Assembly: GCF_019703515.2 (NCBI RefSeq)
Contig: NC_059362.1
Location: 23,868,826 to 23,932,825, forward strand
Length of the DNA stretch: 64,000 bases
Origin: Myxocyprinus asiaticus
Lineage: Eukaryota; Chordata; Actinopteri; Cypriniformes; Catostomidae
Reading direction: 5' to 3'
Part shown: piece by piece, positions 48,109 to 60,094 of the stretch
Layout of the letters: the number at the start of each line of letters is the position of its first letter
Position numbering within the stretch: the first letter of the stretch is position 1
Notes under the pieces: generated by a model
Databases searched by the model: none
Seen by the model: only the letters and a program-made list of their open reading frames with translations
What the model was told of the DNA's origin: nothing
Translations under genes and position numbers: made by a program

Positions 48109-48983
48109 CCGTTCAAAAGTTTGGGGTCACTTGCCCCAATGATCTGCACCCCCAGATCATTAACAATCCTGTGGTTTGAAGGCCTCTCCAGGTCTCAGTC
48201 TGACCATTAGATGACCAGGTGGAGGATCGGTGATGATCTGGGGGTGCTTCAGCAAGGCTGCAATCGGGCAGATTAGTCTTTGTGAAGGGCGCATGAATCA
48301 AGCCACATACAAGGTTATCCTGGAAGAAAACTTGCTTCCCTCTGCTCTGACAATGTTCCCCAACTCTGAGGATTGGATTTTCCAGCAGGACAATGCTTCA
48401 TGCCACATAGCCAGGCCAATCAAGGTGTGGATGAAGGACCACTGGATCAAGACCCTGTCATTGCCCGCCCAATTTCCAGACCTGAACCCCATTGAAAACC
48501 TCTGGAATGTGATCAAGAGGAAGATGGATGGTCACAAGCCATCAAACAAAGCCGAGCTGCTTGAATTTTTGCACCAGGAGTGGCATAAAGTCACCCAACA
48601 GCAATGTGAATGATTGGTAGAGAGCATGCCAAGACGCATGAAAGCTGTGATTGAAAATCAGGGTTTATTCCGCCAAATATTGATTTCTGAACTCTTCCTA
48701 AGTTAAAATATTAGTATTGTGTTGTTTAAAAATGAATATGAACTTGTTTTCTTTACATTATTCGAGGTCTGAAAACACTGCATCTTTTTTGTTATTTTGA
48801 CCAGTTGTCATTTTTTGCAAATAAATGCTCTAAATGACAATATTTTTGTTTGGAATTTGGGAGAAATGTTTTCAGTACTTTATAGAATAAAACAAAGATG
48901 TTCATTTTACTCAAACACATCCCTATAAATAGTAAATCCAGAGAAACTGATAATTTTGTAGTGGTCTCTTTTTCCAGAGCTGT
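48105..48983 (+). mobile_element. Tc1-like remnant with mismatched ends
   Basis: The left end reads CACTACCGTTCAAAAGTTTG, from one fish Tc1 family. The right end contains AGAGAAACTGATAATTTTG and TCCAGAGCTGTATA, which belongs to another family whose partner end would start TATACAGCTCTGGA. The gene between is truncated at its 5' side. Either two elements recombined or a deletion fused neighbours. Confidence 0.65.
48212..48675 (+). pseudogene. Tc1-like transposase, C-terminal remnant
   Basis: The open frame 48230-48613 starts inside the glycine-rich region (GGSVMIWGCFS). It carries the second catalytic Asp at residue 54 (FQQDNASCH) and the Glu at residue 89 ([12 protein letters not shown]), 34 residues apart. 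The DNA-binding half and the first Asp are missing. A TGA at 48611-48613 interrupts the tail, which otherwise continues as LVESMPRRMKAVIENQG. Not functional. Confidence 0.85.
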
Positions 48984-49003
48984 ATATAATTTTAATATAA
49001 AAT

Positions 49004-49017
49004 TGTGTGTGTGTGTG

Positions 49018-49083
<66 letters not shown>

Positions 49084-49100
49084 GTGTGTGTGTGTGTGTA
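49004..49100 (+). repeat. (GT)n(AT)n(GT)n compound microsatellite
   Basis: GT run, then about 22 AT units, then mixed GT/AT and GT again. The short frames across it encode only repeat peptides. Confidence 0.9.
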
Positions 49101-49887
49101 AAAAAATACAATAATTTTAAAATATCTAAAAAAAGATGCATTCACCTGAGCAGCATATAATATATTTAGACTTGCTTTTATAGAATAGATCTTGAATATA
49201 GGTATATATTGTCTTTAGTGCACTCGCAGAAGTATAACCAAGTGAAAAAAAATACACTTATATACAAAATATCTTATATGTTGCTTCTCAAGTAGATGTA
49301 TCTTGTTTTAAGGATTTTTAGACCATTTTAATTGGAAAACAAGGGATTTTTGCAATTAATTTTTTACTGAATTAAACGTAATAAAAATTATGTTTTTCCT
49401 TTAATTCACTGAATGTCCTTTAGAGGTATTTTTAAAAGATGATTTTGTCCTCTTTATTGTTAGTAAGCATGTTTAATACAACCTTTTAACGCCGGGCAGA
49501 AGCTGAATAGTTGTTAAGAGCTAATGATTAATTGTTGCAATAATCGCCCGAATAGTAGAATAATTGTTCTAATAATTGTTAGATTAGTCGATTATCAAAA
49601 TAATCATTAGATGCAGCCCTAGTTTGGAGCCGTTCACACAGGATTTCTTTTGTTTAAAAATATCTAGGTGGAGTTCCAATAGAATGGAACAAAATGCTGG
49701 CGTCACAAGACAGTTTTTAAAAAAAAAAATTTTTTATTATTATTATTGTTTATAACTTTGACCGGTGTGATGCGTTTTTGAGATACCGTATCAAGACGTC
49801 CATCTATTGCATGTTTACACAGACAAGCAATAAATAAATAGCGTGAATGCATGTTACGAGGAAAGTGTTTGATGGGTTTGGTTGCTT

Positions 49888-50820
49888 AGTGCCCTATGTT
49901 TTCCGCAATGCTGAAAACACAGACGGAATCGCAGAATCCAGTCATAAAAACTGTATTTACTATGAAACTTTGGAATTTGACATATTTGGGATAAAATGAA
50001 TGTATAAATGCACAGTTAATCAAATTAAAATCATCTTAAGACCTAGTGTGATTATCAAACCACAAAAGGCTGAGATTTAATTAAAAAAATAAATGGTCTG
50101 CTTGAGCTTCAACAGCAAGTGAATGTGAGAAGCTGGCAGCTCATGCATACACTGCATCATTCACATCATGTGCACTCCGTGTGTGCATAAATGACGAAGA
50201 GCAGAGCACTGTAATCACTGTGAAGCGCAGCACATGCGGAGTATATATTTATATAATTAAATTATAGCCTGTTGTAGTTTAATAAGCACATTAGCCAATA
50301 TAGTGAACTGCTTTCCGGAGGCGAGAAGTGAAGTCCAAAACATCCGGTTTTCCGCCAAAATAAAAGCTCCATTTAACTAGACGTGGTAAATTAAAAATGT
50401 GACAAATATATTACTTCTGTATAGTAAAATGTAATATTCAATGTAGTTGTAGTAGTAATAATGATAATATCAATAATAATTACATTTATATTTAAGCAAT
50501 ATCTCACAAGCAAGAGTTTCATCACTGCTTGCATTAATACTGTGATGCTCTACCAAAAAAAAAAAACTTTTTGGATTGTGCTGAGAGGATCAGAATAGAC
50601 GCTTTTCATTTCATAAAAAAATAATGCAATGATATGTTGACAAGTAATTATTCTGTTCTCATTTGATTAAAATTCTATGAATTAATTTGATTAGTTTTAT
50701 TTTTATGATAAAATGTAATTAACTTTAAAACTCGCAATTCAGAGAAAATAAAACTGAAAACAGAATTTGTAAAAAAATAAAAACGGAATTAATAAAATAA
50801 AACGGATTTCATAGGGCCCT
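49888..50820. mobile_element. Short hAT-like element (933 bp)
   Basis: The ends AGTGCCCTATG and CATAGGGCCCT are inverted partners. The flanks are GGTTGCTT (49880-49887) and AGTTGCTT (50821-50828), an 8-bp duplication with one difference. It has no transposase. It is the uninterrupted relative of the split repeat at 11730-14810. Confidence 0.7.
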
Positions 50821-50828
50821 AGTTGCTT

Positions 50829-52205
50829 GTGCCTATTGGAATTAGTGCTTTCTTTTCGTGTTGGGGATTTCTCAGGCTGAATTTTTCTACAGGAGTTCAG
50901 CCTGTCTCTTGTCTGAACTACTACTGTAACAGCCCTTGTAAAAACCAACAGAGCGACATGACATTGCTCTGCCCTTTTGCTAAAATGCACACACTGAGAG
51001 GGCAGTGTTGAAATACATCCTCTGTTACTCCCAACACTCACTGATTCATTCAGTTAATGTGGGGAGTGTTTGTTTGCTATTGCACCCCAGGTGGTGTAAC
51101 CTTTTTTAATGTCTTGCACAGCTGAAGAAACTGACGCTAATTTGCCATGAGCTTTGACACTTAACTGACTATAATATACCATTTGTCTTAAACATGACAT
51201 AAACAGTGATGGGTTGCAGATTAAATGACTTTTGTGAATCATATAAAGGAAAGGAGAGATAAGGACAGATGAAAAGATTGAAAGGGTCATGACTGAGTGA
51301 GGTAAAAGCCTGTGTGGTGTGACATTAGATGGGACTAGAAGGATAGAGAGTCAGTGATAAAGATGGTATGGTTGGGGATATTTGTGTATACTAGAGTCTT
51401 AATAGTGATTGATGCCCCATGACTGGGAGAGCTCATTAGTGTTGGATTACACATTTCTCATTAGTGGTGTATAAGGCACATCCAGCTGTCACATAGTGAC
51501 AAATTGTCAGATTCCACTCCGCTAAGAAACGCCAAACATCGCCGCCAGCCTAATTGTGTGATGGAATCTAAAGGCAGCACTCCATTCATTTTGTTTATAG
51601 TTCTGTTTTTTTATTTAACGTACCACTACCATTAGTTTTATGTGAATGAGTCGTGGTACTCATGTGGCTGACTCAAGTTCAAGTTCAGCTGGCTCCATTT
51701 CCAATCACATTTCTCCTACTTCTGGGGTGGTGTGGTTAAAAATCTGTGCTAGTAAAGGCCTGTTCACACCAAATCGGTTTTTTTTTTTTTGTTTTTTTTT
51801 TTTTTTTTGGTGCTTTTTTTTTTCTAATGAGCTTTTGAATGGGAACAATGGATTCACATCGGGTCTGATAAATCGTCCGCCAACAATCTGAAGGGTTTTA
51901 AAAAAATATATATATATTATTTCTTCTTCAGACTGCGATGGAAACTGACTGACCAGTGAGATTCATTTTTCCAGAGTCCCTGTGGCTGCTCAATCCAGCA
52001 TGTTGGTGGCACTAATAAACTGCCAAACACCGGCACTGGACATGCAGCTAATACACACACTTCCAGAAATTATATACTTTAAAAATAGTTGCAGTTCATG
52101 AACCCTTTGTACTGCAAACCTAACTCTGGTCTGTTTTTGAAAGTCTGCTAATGGTGTTTTGTCATTATTTGCTATGTGTATCACTGTGCCTGTTATATTC
52201 TCATG
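50829..52205. other. No gene; T-rich tract at 51775-51825
   Basis: Frames at 50739-51041 and 51054-51290 have no recognisable domain. 51779-51822 is an almost pure T tract. No repeat ends paired. Confidence 0.35.
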
Positions 52206-54900
52206 GTGTTAATCCAGGCATTTTAAAAAGAGTAGTTGGTTTCGGGAGTCCGTTTGGAATATGCTCGTAACAAAATACATGTGCAAATATAAGGGATTTG
52301 TGGGACTAATATCATAGTTGTGGGCGGTGCTGTTGCCGTACCAGGCAGTGATGCAGCCAGTCAGGATGCTCTCTACAGTGCTGGTGTAGAACCGTGTGAG
52401 GATGTGGTGGTTCATTCCAAACTTCCTCAGCCGTCTCAGAAAGAAGAGGCGCTCATGAGCCTTCTTCACAACGGCCTCAGAATGGACGGACCATGTGATG
52501 TGGTTATTGAGGAACTTGATGGTGATGGGGCTGTGTTCTCTGTCTTTTCTCCTGAAGTGCACCACAAGCTCCTTGGTCTTAATGACGTTGAGGGAGAGGT
52601 TGTGCTCCTGACACCAGCGTGTCAGAGTGTGCACCTCCTCTCGTTAGGCTCTCGTTTCATCATTGTCAGTGATCAGACCTACCACCGTCGTATCATCAGC
52701 AAACTTCATGATGGCATTGTAGCTGTGTGTTGCCACACAGTCGTGTGTACAAGGAATACAAGAGTGGGCTGAGAACACAGCCCTGTGGGGCTCCAGTGTT
52801 GAGGGTCAGTGATGAGGATATGTTGCTGCCCATTCTAACCACCTGGCGTTTGCTTGACAGGAAGTCCAGGATCCAGTTGCACAGCGAGCTGTTTAAGCCC
52901 AGAGCCCGGAGTTTCACATAAAGCTTGGAGGGCACTATGTTGTTGAATGTTGAGCTGTACTCTACAAACAGCATTCTCACATAAGTGTTCCTTTTTTCCA
53001 GGTGGGAGAGAGTAGTGTGTAGTGTAGATGCAATGGCATCATCAGTGGAGCGGTTGTTGAGATAATCAGACTGCAATGGGTCCAGTGAAGCAGGCAGCAC
53101 AAAGCAGATGTAATCTCTGATTAGTCTCTCAAAGCATTTTCTGATGATGGGGGTCAGAGCAACAGGAAGCTAGTCATTTAAGCAAGTGATTTTGGATTGC
53201 TTTTGTACATGTTTTGAAGCATGTGGGGACTACAGACAAGGAGAGGGAAAGGTTTAAAATGTCCGTAAAAACACCAGCCAGTTGGTTCGCGCACACTCTG
53301 ATGGCACGGCCCGGAATGCCATCTGGACCCGCGGCTTTACGGATATTCGCCTGTCGGAAGGATCGGGTTACATCCGCTACAGAAATGGAGAGTGAACTAA
53401 CCTCTGTAGCTTCGGCCACGAGAGCTCTCTCCACAAGGGCAGTGTTATTTCCCTCGAAATGAGCATAAAAAGTATTTAGCTCATCCGGGAGAGAGGCAGC
53501 GGTGTTCACAGCGGAGTTTTTATTCCCTTTGTAGTCCGTGATGATATTAATTTCCTGCCACATGCTTCTAGAGTCGGTGGTGTTGAACTGTCCTTCAGTC
53601 TTGTCCCTGTACTGGTGTTTGGCTGCTCTGATAGTTTTGCTGAGGGTATAACTGGCTTGTTTATGCTCCTCTGCGTTCCTGGAATTAAAAGTGGAAACCC
53701 GCGCATTAAGTGCCACACGAACATCGCTATTAAACCATGGTTTCTGGTTGGGGTAGATCCGTATTGTTTTGGTCGGAACAACGTCCTCTACACACTTTCT
53801 GATGAAACATGTTACACTATCAGTTTAAACCTCTATGTCGTCATCAGAGGTGGACCGGATCATCTCCCAGTCCGCGTGATCAAAATGGTCTTGTAGCGTA
53901 GAATCTGATTGGTCTGATCAGCACTGGATCATTCTGAGGGTGGGTGCTTCCTGTTTCAGTTTCTGCCTGTAAGCGGGCAGAAGGAGAACAGAAGAGTGGT
54001 CTGATTTGCCAAATGGTGGGCGGGGGAGGGATTTGTTGCCATACCGGAAGGGAGAGTAGCAATGGTCCAAAACCCGGACTCCTCGTGTGTTGAAACTGAT
54101 ATGTTGGTGGTATTTTGGTGCGATTGATTTGAAATTGGCTTTGTTAAAGTCCCTGGTCACAATAAATGCAGCCTCAGGGTGCGTGGTTTCCTGCTCACTT
54201 ATACTCCTATACAGTTCCTTGAGTGCCTGGTCTGTGTCGGCTTGTGGGGGGATGTACACAGCAGTGATAATGACCGCTGTGAATTCCCTTGGTAGCCAGA
54301 ATGGTCGACACAGAAGCATGAGAAATTCCAGATCAGGAGAGCGGAAAGACTTGATAGAATGTACGTTCCTCTGATCACACCAGGATTTGTTGATCATAAA
54401 ACATACACCACCACCTCTGCTTTTACCTGAGAGGTCTTTCGCTCTGTCCGCTCGGTGCACGGAGAACCCCGTGGTTTCGATGGCTGAGTCTGGAATCTCC
54501 GCAGACATCCAAGTTTCTGTAAGGCAGATAATGCAGCAGTCCCTCGTCTCTCGTTGGAAAGAGTTCCACGCTCTCAGCTCGCAGATCTTGTTGTCCAGAG
54601 ATTGAACATTTGCCAGAAGAATACTGGGTAGCGGGGGTTGATTTGCACGACATCTTACTCTGATGAGAACGACGGCTCTATTTCCCCTTTTCCTTCTGTG
54701 TTTCCGCAGCCGGGCAGCCCAGACAAAGGACTCCGCTGGCGTGTTTGTAAACAGCGAGTCGGCATAGAGGAATTTGAAGTCTGGTTTTCGGTGTGCAATT
54801 GCAGAACCAATGGCTAAAAGTGTTTGTCTATCGTATACAATAAGGCAGACAACATCCAAGACAAAAAACATAAGAACTGTAAACAAAACAAACAAAAAAC
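52206..54900 (-). mobile_element. L2-like LINE, nearly full ORF2 but decayed
   Basis: Minus-strand retrotransposon with endonuclease (53918-54895), linker (53174-53781) and reverse transcriptase (52209-53100). The 3' side near 52318 jumps from the WYGNSTAHN motif to unrelated residues, so a C-terminal segment is missing. No target duplication was identified. Confidence 0.85.
52209..54895 (-). pseudogene. L2-like LINE ORF2, broken
   Basis: The N-terminal frame (325 codons, 53918-54895) holds most of the endonuclease: SILLANVQSLDNKICEL, CLTETWM, SRGGGVCFMINKSWC, ITAVYIPPQAD, and the C-terminal KSDHSSVLLLPAYRQKL box with its catalytic His. IVTRDFNKANF replaces the usual GDFN, so one key residue has probably changed. 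A linker with ARVSTFNSRNAEEHKQASYTL follows, then [20 protein letters not shown] (frame 53174-53716). Next comes [17 protein letters not shown], with E for the usual catalytic D, and [17 protein letters not shown] (52696-53100). The FADD box is present at 52692-52703, just past a frame change. The tail with RRKDREHSPITIKF is in 52209-52634. Several frame breaks make it inactive. Confidence 0.85.
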
Positions 54901-56010
54901 TGCAATATATTTCTCTGTTTGCATAATAAACAGATTCTTTCTAGCACTGGGGAGAGTGTTAACATCATAAAGTTGCTGTTGTTATTCCCTCTAGCGAGAG
55001 AAATTTAGTGCAGTTGCACAGTGGTGAGTAATTTCAGGCCTGTGGACTCTCAGAGCTGTCTTACATTAGTGTGTAATATCCTGTAGCTCTGATCCAGGCT
55101 CATCCAGCACTAGATCTTCAGTGAGATGGACTGATACTGATTCAGCTGAGCAAGGTGTTTATCTTTCCTATCCCATAGAACAGTTTTTGGACCAGGATGA
55201 GTTTTAAGATCAAAAAGCCTCAATGGCCACGAATGGCCTCACTTTCTTTGAATAGAACTGTTGAGGTTCATGTAACCTGAATGAACGGGCACACACGCCT
55301 ACCTTCAGTGCTCTGTTTAGGCTGGATAAAAGCCTGAATGTGGTGCTTTCATGTCGGTCCAGTTCAATCAATCTCTAGCACCCTTCGTTTCCACACGCAA
55401 GGCTTAGACCAGACAAACATGCTTATTGACCCCCCTAACATTCATTAGATCAATGTATTTCTCTTTTCCAACTTTTCATTCTAGCCCTCCCACTCTTTTT
55501 GTCTTTCTTATCCCTCCCTCTGATCCCTTGGTCTTTCGTCTCTTCTGGCTCACTCTTTCTCTTTGTCTCATGCTTTAAGCTGAGCAAAGTGGGTAAATGT
55601 GCAGATCTGCTGACAGCTGCCTTTGAGAGAGGCCCACTGAGGGGACAGGGGAGGAAGAGTAGAGAGTGAAAAAATAAAGGTGCACAGGCGAATGGAGCTT
55701 TGATTTGTGGGTTGTTAAAGTCAATGGACTCAGGAACAGCCATTACATCAAATAAAGCTCTTGGCCCAAATTACATTTGCCAAATGGAAATAGAATTGTG
55801 AGCAAATAACATTTTTTTTGTCTCATCTTTATTTCCTATCTGGTTTGTTTTAAGTTTGAAGAAGTTATGTGATTTCTAAAAGGTCAGATTGGCCCTTTAA
55901 TTAGTTGTCTTGGTTTCTGGCTGGCCGTCTGTCCTTTACGATAAGTGGTTCTTTGTCAGTTCCACTGTCTAAACCTCCTCTGAGCCAAACAGAATTTCAA
56001 TGGACTCTCA
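54901..56010. other. No gene seen
   Basis: Mostly non-repetitive looking DNA. The minus-strand frame 55450-55743 is basic and low in complexity at its end, without a recognisable domain. Confidence 0.35.
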
Positions 56011-56017
56011 CTTGCCT

Positions 56018-56699
56018 CATTTCCACTATCGGCCCAAATGAGGGCGTGCTAGTGCGTGCCAGAGCTAGTTGCGTTCCCACTGTCACTTCCATGGCTTCGT
56101 GCCTCCTCGGGGCTTTCTCTGAGCCAACGGCCATTACCCTTGGGCCAGACAAGGGCAACTGTGGATTGAGGCGGGGTCAATGTCAAAGGCGGAGTATTGC
56201 TGAACTTGCCAAATTGTGTATTCAATGGTACAGGTTCGGGAAAAAATGTAAAAATTGCAGGCACAGAACAAATCTATTAAAACGCACAGTGGACAAAGTG
56301 GTGCCTAAAGCAAGAACTTTCCATGGTTCAAAATAATGGACTGTGTGCTAGAACATCATCCCGCTGTTAGTGGACACCAAGGCAGTTACAGTTGGTGAGT
56401 TGTCAGTGCTAACTTATCTTGCATGCTAGCTAATGTTTACATTTGATATAAACTCTATGTTCTAGATAACATGATACCTCAGCTTTAGCTTCCCTCTTGC
56501 TTGTGAATAGGGTGGGGTGTGTGATGTTGGCACCAGGGCGGCTTATTAACGGCAGGTTTTAGGGCAATGCTGCGGGGCTATTGGCCCGATAGTGGGAACG
56601 CAGATCGATTTTGGTCTCACAGCTCGAGGTCTGAGGCTATTTGCCCCAGCTGGCAAGTTGATAACCCTGGCTCGCACTGGCCCGATAGTGAAAAAGTGG
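56018..56699. mobile_element. Non-autonomous terminal-inverted-repeat element
   Basis: TTCCACTATCGGCCCAAATG at the left is matched by inverted copies at 56582-56597 (TTGGCCCGATAGTGGGAA) and 56678-56699 (CTGGCCCGATAGTG). Two right-hand ends suggest a nested or duplicated terminus. No transposase. The frames 55905-56336 and 56567-57367 overlap it and have no domain. Confidence 0.55.
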
Positions 56700-56705
56700 C
56701 TACTG

Positions 56706-57035
56706 ACTTGTTTCATGCTTTTTCACTATTTCTTATTATTTTGCTTTCTTTCTCATATTCGTTTTCTTTCTTATGCTCTTTCTTTCCATTTTCTATCACT
56801 ATTTCTTTTGTACTACTTCTGTCTTTTGCTATTTCGCTTTCTCTTATCACTCTTGCTCTTCCACTTTCTTTCACTCACTCTTTCTTTTGCTTTTTCGTTC
56901 TTTTTCTTTCCCTCTTTATCTACTATTCCAATTTACCCACTTACCTACTTGCATACATACATACCTATCTAACTACCTACCTACTTATATACTTACCTAC
57001 CGGCCTACTTGCGTACTTGCCTACTTACAGGAAGG
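56706..57035 (+). repeat. Pyrimidine-rich tract followed by degenerate (CTAC)n
   Basis: 56706-56930 is nearly all C and T, with CTTTCTTT and CTATTTC words. 56931-57035 is a tetranucleotide run of TACC/TACT type (CTACCTACTTATATACTTAC). The long frame across it is a compositional artefact. Confidence 0.75.
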
Positions 57036-57728
57036 AAAATTCTTGTTTGCACTTTTTTAGGTTTCTTTTTCATTTCCCAAAATTCCTCTCTCATACTCTT
57101 TCTCTTTATCAATGGTGTTGTAATTATCATTCCCCTCACTATGCGCTAGGGATGTGTGCTACAGTGGAGGAAGCCCATGGTGCTTTATTCAGAGTGGGGT
57201 GGGGGAATTTTGGACAGAGGGCCCCTCTCTTGAACCACCTGCCTGAAAGAGGCTCATTCAGTTGGATCGGACTGCATCTGCAGCCTCCTCCCTCTTCCTG
57301 GCCATGGATCATTGTCAGGTCTGAAAGGACCTTCAATCAGTTCCAGACGACTGGTTCTGCACCATAAAACTCCACACACATTGATAAATGGACTTGCCCC
57401 ACAGCATTGTGGATCCAATGGCATATCCCAGGGCATTCTGGGATTGTCAGACAAGTACACTGTAAGTGAGTTAAGCAACACAGACGGTGCAAAACAGACA
57501 GAAAAAGTAACTTAGCGCTGTCAAACAGAGAGGCAAGCCAACAAAGTCAGTCTTAAAGACAAGCCAGCAGACAGACTAACTGGTCATTGCACTCACATGC
57601 AGCACAAAAGCTAGCATTGAGCCTATGTGATTGTGTTCTGACTATATAGCTGTGAGAAGATCATAGATGTGTGGGTCTTTATTTTGTATTCATTCTGCAA
57701 ATGTCCACAGTGATAGTTCACCCAAAAA
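57036..57728. other. No gene recognised; possible unique non-coding block
   Basis: 57140-57440 has balanced composition, and frames are open on both strands (57139-57481), but no domain or consensus splice pair supports an exon. Confidence 0.3.
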
Positions 57729-57745
57729 TTTAAATGCTGTAATAG

Positions 57746-58190
57746 GGGGGCCTGGGTAGCTCAGCGAGTATTGATGCTGACTACCACCCCTGGAGTTGCG
57801 AGTTCGAATCCAGGGTGTGCTGAGTGACTCCAGCCTGGTCTCCTAAGCAACCAAATTGGCCTGGTTGCTAGGGAGGGTAGAGTCACATGGGGTAACCTCC
57901 TCGTGGTCGTGATTAGGGGTTCTCACTCTCAGTGGGGCGCGTGGTAAGTTGTGCGTGGATCATGGAGAGTAGCATGAGCCTCCACGTACTGTGAGTCTCT
58001 GTGGTGTCATGCACAGCAAACCACATGATAAGATGCGCAGATTGAATGTCTCAGAAGTGGAGGCAACTGAGACTTGTCCTCCGCCACCCGGATTGAGGTG
58101 AGTAACCACGCCACCACGAGGACCTACTAAGTAGTGGGAATTGGGCATTCCAAATTTTGAGAAAAGGGGATAATTGTTTTTTTTGTTTTT
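57746..58190 (+). mobile_element. Full-length tRNA-derived SINE with 17-bp target duplication
   Basis: Flanked by TTTAAATGCTGTAATAG at 57729-57745 and 58191-58207, an exact 17-bp direct repeat. The head GGGGGCCTGGGTAGCTCAGC has an A-box-like sequence. GAGTTCGAATCCAGG near 57800-57814 is B-box-like. A GC-rich body follows and the tail is T/G-rich (58177-58190). Same family as 34514-34939 and the fragment at 6430-6720. It was probably mobilised by LINE machinery. Confidence 0.92.
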
Positions 58191-58207
58191 TTTAAATGCT
58201 GTAATAG

Positions 58208-58541
58208 TAATCGGCTATTATGGCCGATTAGACCAAAATCTTATATCATGGTATTAATAATTTTATATCACTATAATGCAGTATATCACAATATAATAAA
58301 AATAGGTTCATATATTAAATAACCATATTGTAATGCCTATTTTTGTATAATCCAGTCAGTGAATTAAACTTATACTGTAAACTACGTCCTCTTATATAAT
58401 TTTCTCTTTATTTGGATCTTGACAAAGCCAAAGTAAAAAAAATGATTTGTCAAAAAGAAACTCAATTTGGTTTTAAATCAACCTTACCATAATGCTAAAT
58501 TTTGCATTATGCCACATTTTGGTTTGATGTTGTTGACTTAT

Positions 58542-58574
<33 letters not shown>

Positions 58575-59349
58575 AAACTTTCATCAAGAAACTCAACATC
58601 TTCTCAAAGCAATGCAACAAATAAATAATACATATTTTTTTTAATACTTCATTAGGCTCTTAATGATTTGTCATCTCTGTAGAGAATATTTGAATATCTG
58701 AAGGCAAACATGGCCGGTTTGTTTCCTAATATCTAATATAATTTGTAATGAATTTTATTAAGGCTGATAATGTGTAGTTAAAAAAACCTGCATGACAGAA
58801 TATAATTGTTGGCTCGAGTGTTTTAGCTGTATTCCTTGTCCGTTTTGGTTAGAATGTCAGGCTGTCTAGCCATTTGAGACGTTTGACTTTCTCCATAGCG
58901 CTTGAAGGTAAAAACTCATTAGAATTCAAATTGAGTAGTGCAAATAATCCCACTCTGCACTCTCCTGTCTGTGGAGCACAAACTGGAAGCTTGCTGGACT
59001 CGCGTGCACTTGCACGACGCAGAGATCAATCACGCTGCGTGTGTCAGATGAGAAGCATATTTATAACACGAGATGAATGTCATTAAATTTACTTCGGCGG
59101 CCCGAAATTTTGCTTGAAAAACCATGTTTCTTCAATTCTCTCAGTCTCACGTGAAGCTGCTCCACCGTCCTCCTGTATTTCTCCAATAGAATGTGTACTG
59201 CATATGTGTAACATTAATAGAATGAGGTGAACATTTCTTGCCACTCAGGAGTGATTTTGCCCTTATTGTCAAATTTCAACCTGTTGATCATGTCTACCGG
59301 TATATCGCCCACCACTATGCTGTTTTTTCACTCTAATGTTCCGATTGTA
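58208..59349. other. No gene; (TTA)n near 58541-58570
   Basis: AT-rich DNA upstream of the first sh3rf1 exon. It contains a (TTA)n microsatellite of about ten units. The frame 58874-59086 has no domain. Confidence 0.4.
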
Positions 59350-59550
59350 TGTCTGTTTCTTCTGTGGAACATAAAGAGTTGTTTGGCAGAATGTTAGCCT
59401 CAGTCACTATTGCATGGGAGGAAAAGTTGCAAAAATGAATGGTGAGTCATTTTGCCTAATATCTCCTTTTGAGTTCCATGGACAAAAGCAAGCCGAACGG
59501 GTTTGAAATGTCATGAGATTCATGTTTGGATGAACTATCTCTTTAAGAAT
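59350..59550. mobile_element. Palindromic MITE, copy 2 (decayed)
   Basis: CTGTGGAACATAAAGAG with GGCAGAATGTTAGCCTCAGT, and the inverted TAATATCTCCTTTTGAGTTC, correspond to the element at 38625-38880. Confidence 0.55.
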
Positions 59551-59818
59551 AGTTTGTGATAGCCTCCAAAGCTGGCTGCGTATAGGCTTTTTAAAAAGTT
59601 GTAGCATAGAGTTTATTATAGAATCGCTGCCTTCACTTTACACCCTCCTCCACTCAACACACGTTCACGCTCTCTGAATGGTCACCCTTGCCTGTCCTGT
59701 GAGTTTGAAAAATAAATGTGCTTTTGAGTGCTAATCTTGTATTATTCATGAATACAAGTTACAATGAAGAAAGTGAACTCACATTTAGTAACCATCCCTC
59801 TCTCTCTCTTTACTGCAG

Positions 59819-60094
59819 GGAGTGCCTCAGCTACCCTGTGCCAAGGCCTTATATAACTACGATGGCAAAGAACCTGGAGACCTTAAGTTCAGCAAAGGTG
59901 ACATAATCATCCTTCGCCGGCAAGTGGATGAAAACTGGTACCATGGAGAGATTGGTGGAGTCCATGGATTTTTCCCCACTAACTTTGTCCAGGTCATCAA
60001 ACCCCTGCCACAGCCGCCACCACAGTGCAAGGCCCTGTACGACTTTGAACTCAAAGACAAGGAGGCTGACAAAGACTGCTTGCCATTCTCAAAG
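59819..60094 (+). CDS. sh3rf1: SH3RF1 (POSH) exon: SH3 domain 1 and start of SH3 domain 2
   Basis: This is an internal exon of a RING/SH3 E3 ubiquitin ligase and JNK-pathway scaffold. It is cytoplasmic, linking Rac, MLK kinases and JNK. The exon encodes 92 residues in phase 0 at both ends. Residues 6-61 form SH3 domain 1: [17 protein letters not shown], then DENWYHGE with the binding-groove Trp, and [11 protein letters not shown] at the end. A proline linker (KPLPQPPPQ) leads into SH3 domain 2, which begins [10 protein letters not shown] at residue 72. The acceptor is a pyrimidine run ending CTGCAG (59813-59818). The donor is AAG/GTGAAA. The open frame continues to 60190, but that part is intron. 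The close SH3RF3 paralogue is the main alternative. [20 protein letters not shown] and the QCKALYDFE linker fit SH3RF1 better from memory. The RING exon lies outside the window. Confidence 0.88.

Larger units (their letters stand above)
44997..49621. mobile_element. hAT-like element (4.6 kb including nested insertions)
   Basis: The left end TAGGGCTGAAATGATTAGTC and the right end ATCATTAGATGCAGCCCTA are inverted partners. They are flanked by the perfect 8-bp repeat GTTTGGAG at 44989-44996 and 49622-49629, the size typical of hAT transposition. No hAT transposase remains. The interior is made of later insertions: a Tc1 derivative with a SINE, a MITE, an intact Tc1, a chimeric Tc1 remnant and microsatellites. 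Confidence 0.85.

Noticed and set aside
56567..57367. A 266-residue + strand frame
   Set aside because: It spans a transposon end, a pyrimidine tract and a tetranucleotide repeat, and encodes low-complexity residues with no domain.
57746..57820. Possible tRNA gene
   Set aside because: It is the tRNA-like head of a SINE with its own 17-bp target duplication.
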